A DNA stretch of 64,000 nt, from assembly GCF_022352055.1 (NCBI RefSeq), contig NZ_JAKRWM010000004.1:248001-312000 (forward strand), written 5' to 3'. Below, in pieces: positions 58,017-64,000 of this stretch. Below the pieces are notes generated by a model that was not told where the DNA came from, made no database searches, and saw only the letters and a program-made list of their open reading frames with translations. The stretch is from Cohnella mopanensis. Its GTDB lineage: Bacteria; Bacillota; Bacilli; Paenibacillales; Paenibacillaceae. A program made the position numbers and the translations under genes. Each line of letters starts with the position of its first letter. The first letter of the stretch is position 1.

Positions 58017-58919
58017 ATGAAAAAGCTAACGATCGCTACGACACAGTATGGTCTTACGGATATCCGTACGGAAGAACAGTTTTGGACGGGAATCGCGGAG
58101 AAGGTTCGCGACGCAGCCGAGCAAGGCGCTGCAATGATCGTATTTCCGGAATATTTAACCGCGCATTTGCTGAGCCTTCAGCCAGCGATGCTTCATGATG
58201 AGGCGTGCTACTTTCTGGACCTGAAAACCGAGGAGTACAGGAGGTTTTTTCGGCAGTTAAGCGAGGCGGAGGGGATAGCGATCCTTGCCGGGACTCACAT
58301 TTGCAAGGCGGATGAAGAGACGACGGGAACAGACGAAGAAGAATACGTGAACAAAGCGTTTCTCTTCTTCCCGGACGGTAGGGTCGAGACTCAGAGTAAG
58401 GTGCATTTGACCCCGGAGGAACAGATTCGTTGGCCTCTGACGGCTGGCAATGACTTGAACGTCTTCGAGACGGAGTGGGGCAAGATGGCGATCTTGACCT
58501 GTTACGATATCGAGTTTCCCGAGCTGGCCCGGGCTGCGGCTCTTCGGGGCGTGGAGATGATTCTCTGTCCTTCCTATACCGATAGCGCGTTCGGGTACCA
58601 TCGGGTGCGGCTGTGCTGTCAGGCGAGAGCGGTCGAGAACCAGGTGTTCGTCGTGCTTAGCGGGCTAGTGGGAGCCTTGTCGGAGGATCGTCCGCAGGTG
58701 GATGCCGGTTACTGCCAGGCAGGATTGTTCACGCCATGCGACTTGCCGTTCTCGCCGGATGGTATCATTCAGGTCGGCGAGCTGAATCTGGACATGACGG
58801 TATTGGCGGAAGCCGATTTCCGCCAACTGCGCGACAACCGCGCTCACGGCGCGGTCGCGCCTTTCTATGACCGCCGTCCGGACGTCTACGAGAACGAGCA
58901 CCGGAAGACGGGGCACTGA
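58017..58919 (+). CDS. Carbon-nitrogen hydrolase (nitrilase superfamily)
   Basis: A 300-aa amidase-type enzyme with the full Glu-Lys-Cys triad: Glu45 (FPEY), Lys128 (SKVHLTPEEQ) and Cys162 (LTCYDIEFPE), plus the second Glu near EEQ. Likely hydrolyses an amide or omega-amide; the exact substrate is unknown. ATG 58017 with AGAGGTG five bases upstream is preferred over ORF extensions into the preceding gene. It is close in sequence to the C-terminal half of that fusion, implying duplication. Confidence 0.9.
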   Translation: MKKLTIATTQYGLTDIRTEEQFWTGIAEKVRDAAEQGAAMIVFPEYLTAHLLSLQPAMLHDEACYFLDLKTEEYRRFFRQLSEAEGIAILAGTHICKADEETTGTDEEEYVNKAFLFFPDGRVETQSKVHLTPEEQIRWPLTAGNDLNVFETEWGKMAILTCYDIEFPELARAAALRGVEMILCPSYTDSAFGYHRVRLCCQARAVENQVFVVLSGLVGALSEDRPQVDAGYCQAGLFTPCDLPFSPDGIIQVGELNLDMTVLAEADFRQLRDNRAHGAVAPFYDRRPDVYENEHRKTGH

Positions 58920-58990
58920 AATAACGGCACCCCGTGCCGTTAACCATTGTTCGGCCTCCCGAAGGAATTCAGGAGATGCGGAGAACTGAG

Positions 58991-60676
58991 TTATTCGGGC
59001 ATCACGGGAGGAAACCAGATCGTGCGAAGATTGACCCAGCCTTGAGAGTTGAAGGTGACTCCCCGTACGGAGGGGAGGAAAGTAGTCGGCAATGGTTTCT
59101 CCGATAAAATGTACAGCTGATGCTCCTTCATCAGAAGCTGCTCGATTTTGTCCAATTCGCCCGAGCGAACGAGAGGATCGGGTTGTCTGATCACGCGATG
59201 AAGGGCTGTCTCGATATCGATTCGGGTATGGGAATCGACGTGTTCGGCGATGGTGAGATACAGATCGACGAGCCGGAGCTGCTCGTCCTGATCGCGGAAC
59301 AAGGAGAACAAGATCAAATCGGACTCCAGCCGAATTGCCCCTTTGAATTCCTCCGGCGAGACGGATACGACTTTGCAGGCGTAACCGGATTTATCAAGCC
59401 GTTCGGCCAAGACTTCGGCATCCGGCTTATAGGGCGGGATCGTCGCGATTTGAATAACGGTTGGCGAGGGGGCTTGGCCGTCTATCGGCGGCAAATCCCC
59501 GGCAAGAGAACCGAATAGATGAGCGCGAACGGTCGGATCGGTTAACGGTCCGGCTTTTTGCGTGTTGCAGGTGATAAATTTTCTGACGGTCGTATCCGAG
59601 TGGATGTGGCTCCAGTTATGTTCGGCGGCCGAGGCGTTCGGGATAACATGAAAAAGAGATAGGCTGTCCGAATGCCCGAACGCTCCCGCATCCTCCGTAG
59701 CCCATGGAACGTGAACGATCTCGACCCGGTCCAGATGGGCTCTCCCTTGGAAATACGGAGCGAACACCTCGAGCACGCATTGCCCCTCGTTCATCTCGGT
59801 AATTTTGAAGGGACCAGTACCTAGCGGGGCGGTGCCGAATCGCAGGCTACCCAACTGGTTGAGATCTTTCGGAACGATAGCCGCCCGGCTGGTGCATAAG
59901 AACGGGAGAAAAAGCTCGTTAGGCTCTTCGAGCTGGAAGGTTACGGTTGTCGGGGTAAGGGCTCGCACGGCCTTGATCTGCTTGAAAATAAAGCTATACA
60001 GCGTCCTGCGGGACGACCGAATCAACCGCTCGAACGAGTACACGACATCCTCGGCGGTCATCACTTTACCATGATGGAACAGAACCTCCTTGCGCAGGAA
60101 GAAGGTCCATTCCGTGCGGCCGGAATCCACTTCCCATGCATGAGCAATGCTCGGCAGTATTTCGCCGTGACGTTCGTTTCGACGGACGAGACCGTCGAAT
60201 ATATGGCTGGAAACGAAAGATTCGGCTAGTAGATTCATATACAGAGGATCGACCGTATGCAGCGGTTGACGAATGGGAATGCGCAACGTGTCGATTTGCC
60301 GATCGCTTCTCATCTCGGTATGGTGGCCGAAATAAGTGAGCAGCCAGCCTTGCAAATGCTCCTGCAGCGTGGAAGACTGCCGATGGATTCTGACCTGATC
60401 GATCGCGCGCGTAATGTCTTTGCGGTTAATGGCTTGAAGCATGGACTGAACCGCGATTTCTTCGGGCTGCACGAGGAACTGCAGCGTCGATCGGCGACCG
60501 CGGCCGCGCGAGGAATGCCATGCGATCCAGCCGTTATCGCTCATCGAACGGAGGATATTCGTCGCATTGCGAGGGGTGCAATCAAGCATTCGGCCAATCT
60601 CGTCCAACGTGGTATCGACGGAGGCCGCGCTTCCGAACCGAGAATGAAGCTGAAGGAACTGTTGATGAATTTTCAT
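58991..60676 (-). CDS. SgrR-type regulator with solute-binding domain
   Basis: A 561-aa protein. An N-terminal wHTH (about 1-110: VDTTLDEIGRMLDCTPRNATNILRSMSDNGWIAW) precedes an oligopeptide-type solute-binding domain (SBP_bac_5, about 160-550: VSSHIFDGLVRRN, IAHAWEVDSGRTEWTFFLRKEVLFHHGKVMTAEDVVYSFERLI). No signal peptide, so it is a cytosolic regulator rather than a transporter part; the family prototype SgrR senses sugar-phosphate stress. Divergent from the DUF4173 gene, with a palindrome at 60690 in between. Confidence 0.88.
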   Translation of the reverse strand: MKIHQQFLQLHSRFGSAASVDTTLDEIGRMLDCTPRNATNILRSMSDNGWIAWHSSRGRGRRSTLQFLVQPEEIAVQSMLQAINRKDITRAIDQVRIHRQSSTLQEHLQGWLLTYFGHHTEMRSDRQIDTLRIPIRQPLHTVDPLYMNLLAESFVSSHIFDGLVRRNERHGEILPSIAHAWEVDSGRTEWTFFLRKEVLFHHGKVMTAEDVVYSFERLIRSSRRTLYSFIFKQIKAVRALTPTTVTFQLEEPNELFLPFLCTSRAAIVPKDLNQLGSLRFGTAPLGTGPFKITEMNEGQCVLEVFAPYFQGRAHLDRVEIVHVPWATEDAGAFGHSDSLSLFHVIPNASAAEHNWSHIHSDTTVRKFITCNTQKAGPLTDPTVRAHLFGSLAGDLPPIDGQAPSPTVIQIATIPPYKPDAEVLAERLDKSGYACKVVSVSPEEFKGAIRLESDLILFSLFRDQDEQLRLVDLYLTIAEHVDSHTRIDIETALHRVIRQPDPLVRSGELDKIEQLLMKEHQLYILSEKPLPTTFLPSVRGVTFNSQGWVNLRTIWFPPVMPE

Positions 60677-60689
60677 ACGGTACCCCGCT

Positions 60690-60703
60690 CTATTTTAAAA
60701 TAG
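60690..60703. promoter_or_regulatory. Candidate operator palindrome in the SgrR/DUF4173 gap
   Basis: CTATTTTAAAATAG is a perfect 14-bp dyad, and a related half (CCTATTTTA) recurs near 60750. It sits just upstream of the SgrR-type gene and could be its autoregulatory site. It could also be an AT-rich promoter element. Confidence 0.45.
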
Positions 60704-60790
60704 GAAATTTCCAGACCTGTTATTTCTATTTATTTTCCTATTTTAGCATCTACAATAGGCATTAGAAAGTCAGGAAGCGGAGGTATCGTC

Positions 60791-62305
60791 GTGAGTACGA
60801 ATCGAAAAGCTTGGTTAGGACGATCCATGGTGGACTTGATCGGGGCTTTCGCCCTCGCCTTTGTCCATCAATATTTGTTCTATGGCAACATTCCTGGGGT
60901 ATCCTATCCTTTGTTCGTTATCCTGCTGTATGTTTATTTGTTCCATGACCGGAAAGACAAGCTGCGGGAGATCACCGGTTTCGGTTGGTTTTTGTTCGTG
61001 GTCATCCTGTTGCTCTCCATGACGTATGCGCTGTTCGATAGTTTGATTTTCTACCTGTTGAACATGGTGGCGGTCCCGTCGCTTATTTTCATCCATCTCG
61101 CCTATACGCGTGGTGCGAAAAACATCTTCTGGTGGGACATTCGAATCGTGGGAGCAGCGCTCGACCATCTCATTCCACAGAGCTTGCGCCATATCCCGAC
61201 GGTGTTCCGGATTATAAAGGTTTCAACCGTAAGGAAGGTGGACGCGGAGCACAAAAGCGTAATGAGAAAGGTGCTCATCGGGCTCGTTATCGCTCTGCCG
61301 CTATTGATCATCGTCGTTAACCTGTTAGCTAACGCGGACGGCGTGTTCAACCGAGTGCTCACGGGCGTTCCGGAATGGTGGAACAGGCTTTCACTCGGCG
61401 AGAGCATTATGCGAGGGGTATGGATCATCGTGTTCGGCTTCTTGTTCTTCGGTTACTTCTGGGGATTCGTGAAGCCGAAACGGAGCGCAAAGCGCCAAGT
61501 GAAGTCGGGTGCGGAAGAAGGAATAGCCGAGGGCGCTCGCTTCAAGATCGATCCCGTTATCTTGGTTACCCTGCTTATCTCGGTAAACGCGGTGTACGTC
61601 TTATTCGTTGCGGTTCAGTTTTCTTATCTATTCGGTGCATGGGACGGCGCATTGCCGGACGGGAAAACTTACGCGGAATATGCGAGAAGCGGTTTCGTTG
61701 AGCTCGTGACCGTAACGGTCATTAATTTTGCCATATTGATGGTGTCGTTAGTTTATGGGGGCGGACAGGGTAACGGCGTACTGAAGAGGACGAACGCGCT
61801 TCTGCTCTATATCATGATCGGTTGTTCAGGGGTCATGCTGTATTCGGCCTACATGCGGCTCGTTCTCTATGAAGAGGTCTACGGGTATACCTATATTCGT
61901 TTTCTGGTGCATGCGTTCATGATCTACTTAGCCCTATTGCTGATTATCGCCGCACTCCGGATTAGAACGTCGATCGTTCCGTTGGCCAAGTGTTACATCG
62001 TTATTAGCTTGGCGGCATACGTACTCGTCAATTATGTAGGAATGGACAGGATCATCGCCGAGAAAAATATAGAGCGTTTCAGGGATAGCGGAATCATCGA
62101 CCGGGAGTACATAAGCAATCTGTCGATGGATGCGATTCCGGCGCTGGTGAAGTTAAGCAAGCAGGAGGACCCTGGCATGAAACCTCTATTAGAAAAGCGA
62201 TGGGTGGCCTTGATGGCGAATGAGGATCGTAAGTGGCCGTCCTTCAACGGGTCGATCTATCGGGCGGAGAAGGAGTTGTCTCGTCTGTTCAAGCAGGATC
62301 GGTAG
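60791..62305 (+). CDS. DUF4173-family membrane protein
   Basis: A 504-aa protein with about ten to eleven predicted helices (roughly residues 12-430) and a soluble C-terminal tail. The conserved YAEYARSGFVELVTVTVINF segment and ILMVSLVYGGG match the DUF4173 (DUF4153-related) family. Function unknown. A GTG start at 60791 has GGAGG eight bases upstream. Transcription is divergent from the SgrR-type gene. Confidence 0.8.
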   Translation: MSTNRKAWLGRSMVDLIGAFALAFVHQYLFYGNIPGVSYPLFVILLYVYLFHDRKDKLREITGFGWFLFVVILLLSMTYALFDSLIFYLLNMVAVPSLIFIHLAYTRGAKNIFWWDIRIVGAALDHLIPQSLRHIPTVFRIIKVSTVRKVDAEHKSVMRKVLIGLVIALPLLIIVVNLLANADGVFNRVLTGVPEWWNRLSLGESIMRGVWIIVFGFLFFGYFWGFVKPKRSAKRQVKSGAEEGIAEGARFKIDPVILVTLLISVNAVYVLFVAVQFSYLFGAWDGALPDGKTYAEYARSGFVELVTVTVINFAILMVSLVYGGGQGNGVLKRTNALLLYIMIGCSGVMLYSAYMRLVLYEEVYGYTYIRFLVHAFMIYLALLLIIAALRIRTSIVPLAKCYIVISLAAYVLVNYVGMDRIIAEKNIERFRDSGIIDREYISNLSMDAIPALVKLSKQEDPGMKPLLEKRWVALMANEDRKWPSFNGSIYRAEKELSRLFKQDR

Positions 62306-62373
62306 GCAGGGTGCTCGTCCGTCCGCTTGGTTCAGTGTATAATGGAGGCATTGGAACATGGAAGGATGAGGTA

Positions 62374-62670
62374 ATGCTTACGGTCAACGAATACAGCGTG
62401 GAACTGGTGAAGGACCCTTTTCAAATCTTGGCGGGCAAACGGTACGAGTTCCTGATCGATCTAGAGATCGAGGAAGACGACGAGATTTATTCCGATAAAG
62501 GGATATACATTAAGGTCGTATACAAGGTCGACGGGGAACAGGGGAGCATCGTGAACTACGACCTGATCGAGAAGTCGACGGATCGCCATCTGGATCTCGA
62601 CTTGGAGACCGAAGAAGAAGCGGAACTAGCGGCCTTCTGCAAGGAGCATTACGTCGAAGGCGAAGAATAG
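62374..62670 (+). CDS. Small acidic protein (DUF6509-like)
   Basis: A 98-aa protein, strongly acidic (EIEEDDEIYSDKGIYIKVVYKVDGEQ and LDLDLETEEEAELAAFCKEH). Small proteins with this start (LTVNEYSVELVKDPFQILAGKRYEFLIDLEIEEDD) are known in Paenibacillaceae without assigned function. ATG 62374 is preceded by AAGGATGAGG; longer frames overlap the preceding gene and lack support. TATAAT at 62338-62343 could be its -10. Confidence 0.7.
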   Translation: MLTVNEYSVELVKDPFQILAGKRYEFLIDLEIEEDDEIYSDKGIYIKVVYKVDGEQGSIVNYDLIEKSTDRHLDLDLETEEEAELAAFCKEHYVEGEE

Positions 62671-62677
62671 AAGGGAA

Positions 62678-62724
62678 ACAAAACCCTCCAAGACGCTACT
62701 ATGGCGACTTAGGAGGGTTTTGTT
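62678..62724. terminator. Bidirectional rho-independent terminator
   Basis: ACAAAACCCTCC pairs with GGAGGGTTTTGT around a loop of about 22 nt; T-rich on both sides when read from either strand. Confidence 0.8.
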
Positions 62725-62770
62725 GAATACGGGTGACCGCTGGACAGTCTATTGTTTATCGGATAGACGA

Positions 62771-63862
62771 TTACGGTTTAGCGTATTTGGCGTAGCCGGC
62801 CAGCTCCACGAATCCTTTGCCGCTGATCGGCTTATGGCTATTATGGTCCATGCCGGTTACGACGCAGGCGCCTTCCCAGATGGCGCGGATAGGGCCGATA
62901 ATCGGCATTTCTTGATTGTCGAGAACGGGAGCGACATGCAGCTCGAGACGGTAGTCGGGAATGGAGATATGCCACTCTATCGGATAGGACATGCCGGATT
63001 TGGCGCTTCTCCACACTCTCAGCGGCTGTAACTTAGTGTCGTTCACGGAGATCGATGCACGATCTTTCAGAATGATTATGGCGGTCGGAGGAGCAGGAGG
63101 AACCGCGGATTTGGCCGCGTGCAGTTGGCTGATGAGCAGCTCCCGGCCATCGTCTAATTGAAGTCCGAACCAATTCCAACCCTCGCCTTTCAGGAGCTCG
63201 TAATTACGTCCCCACTGATGGTCGAACCAGCCTTCCCCGGACAGCCTCTCGGTCCCTTCTTCATGATGGATTCGTCCTTTAACGGAATTACGGGTAGAGG
63301 AATAGTAATAGAGGCCGTTAAGCGTGCCTTTCTCGTCTATGGCCGTCAGCCGTTTGCTAGGCGTGAACTCGAGTTCTATTCGGGCTTCTTGGTCGTGAAT
63401 CCGGAGCGTAAAATTTTGGCTCGTGTCGTCCTTGAAGATTAAATCCGCCCGGTCGCATTGAAGTTGAGTCGGACGGGAGCCGACCGATACGTCTTTAATC
63501 CACGAATGGGGAGAGGGGAGTTTCCCTTTGAACAGCGTGCCGTATTGCCCCCAAGTGATCTTATCGTTCGGCTTGATCAGAAAATACGAAGGAAGATACA
63601 GCCCGGTCATTTGAAAGAACAATGTGCGATCCAAGAAGGAGCGGGCGATATGGCCGGGACGATCCAGACGGATGAGGGAGTAGATCAAATAGTGGCCTTT
63701 AAGCCGAGGGAGCTCCCCGACGCGGAAGAAGGTGATCATCAGGGCGTAACGCCTGCCGCCTTCTCCGTTAATAAAGGCATAACAGTACCACCATTCCAGA
63801 TTAGAATCGGGATGGGGCGCGGCATCTTCCGGAATGGAGATTGGCGCTCTTAGGTCGTTCAT
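62771..63862 (-). CDS. AttH/CrtC-like lipocalin-fold protein
   Basis: A 363-aa protein without signal peptide. Hallmarks of the AttH/hydroxyneurosporene-synthase-like (CrtC) family: PHPDSNLEWWYCYAFINGEGGRRYALMITFFR, SGEGWFDHQWGRNY, GWNWFGLQLDDGRELLISQL and a C-terminal GKGFVELAGYAKY. CrtC members hydrate carotenoids, but other members act on different lipids, so the substrate is open; no carotenoid genes are in the window. ATG 63862 is chosen because AGGGG lies 9-10 nt upstream; ATG 63871 would start only 1 nt after it. The remaining 138 bp to the window edge hold only its upstream region. Confidence 0.78.
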   Translation of the reverse strand: MNDLRAPISIPEDAAPHPDSNLEWWYCYAFINGEGGRRYALMITFFRVGELPRLKGHYLIYSLIRLDRPGHIARSFLDRTLFFQMTGLYLPSYFLIKPNDKITWGQYGTLFKGKLPSPHSWIKDVSVGSRPTQLQCDRADLIFKDDTSQNFTLRIHDQEARIELEFTPSKRLTAIDEKGTLNGLYYYSSTRNSVKGRIHHEEGTERLSGEGWFDHQWGRNYELLKGEGWNWFGLQLDDGRELLISQLHAAKSAVPPAPPTAIIILKDRASISVNDTKLQPLRVWRSAKSGMSYPIEWHISIPDYRLELHVAPVLDNQEMPIIGPIRAIWEGACVVTGMDHNSHKPISGKGFVELAGYAKYAKP

Positions 63863-64000
63863 GGGCTCCATACCCCTAACTTTGTTGAACGTTTTCTTGT
63901 GGGCGAATCGGTAAGTATAAAGTATGTCGAGGGTACGGAAAAGGCGACACGCGGTTGGAGAACGGGGGATAAATCTTCAAGCGAAATTTAAGTGTTCGCG

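Overview
The window looks like a chromosomal stretch of an endospore-lineage Gram-positive bacterium of the Paenibacillaceae (Paenibacillus or Cohnella type). This is inferred from strong AGGAGG-type ribosome binding sites, frequent TTG/GTG starts, YesM/YesN two-component systems beside sugar ABC transporters, SLH-domain and copper-amine-oxidase-like secreted proteins, a RacA-like protein and a YhcX-like GNAT-nitrilase fusion. No rRNA, tRNA, insertion sequence, prophage or CRISPR array was seen. Genes lie on both strands in short operons, usually closed by clear rho-independent terminators.

Layout. 0-5.4 kb: RlmN-type rRNA methyltransferase, aldo/keto reductase, YhhN membrane protein, CsaA, a membrane-anchored thioredoxin and a soluble PAS chemoreceptor. 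5.4-8.4 kb: minus-strand cbiMNQO cobalt ECF transporter behind a cobalamin riboswitch with its terminator. 8.6-15.1 kb: signalling block with a three-PAS histidine kinase and NarL-type regulator, a cheX-cheY-mcp-cheW operon without cheA, and a 94-aa LuxR-type regulator preceded by an unusual set of nested inverted repeats. 15.2-23.1 kb: NimA-like flavoprotein divergent from a MocR regulator, greA, pirin, flavohemoglobin with a perfect FNR/CRP-type box, a Crp/Fnr regulator, a racemase-like protein, a small membrane protein and rpiA. 23.1-32.8 kb: secreted copper-amine-oxidase-like protein, MFS exporter, a large HTH protein of unknown role, a lipoprotein esterase fused to a PQQ-type propeller, an SLH-anchored propeller protein, and a 51-bp tandem repeat array with a 153-bp higher-order period.

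32.8-43 kb: TetR/SDR divergon with a palindromic operator, CAP-domain lipoprotein, GH53 galactanase with an AraC regulator, LysR/branched-chain aminotransferase divergon, and a c-di-GMP-I riboswitch in front of a FapA-family protein and an HD-GYP protein. 43-52 kb: a carbohydrate locus with two CUT1 permeases on the minus strand, a YesM/YesN pair, a sugar-binding lipoprotein and a GH36 alpha-galactosidase. With the GH53 enzyme this points to use of galactose-containing plant oligosaccharides. 52-64 kb: methyltransferases including a MerR fusion, polysaccharide deacetylase, RacA-like protein, a GNAT-nitrilase fusion whose nitrilase nucleophile is Ser instead of Cys next to an intact nitrilase, an SgrR-type regulator divergent from a DUF4173 membrane protein, a small acidic protein and an AttH/CrtC-like lipocalin protein.

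Four points deserve the closest look: the three-stem element at 14648-14765, the higher-order repeat array at 32094-32783, the c-di-GMP sensing leader joined to FapA and HD-GYP genes, and the nucleophile-less nitrilase fusion paired with an intact paralogue.
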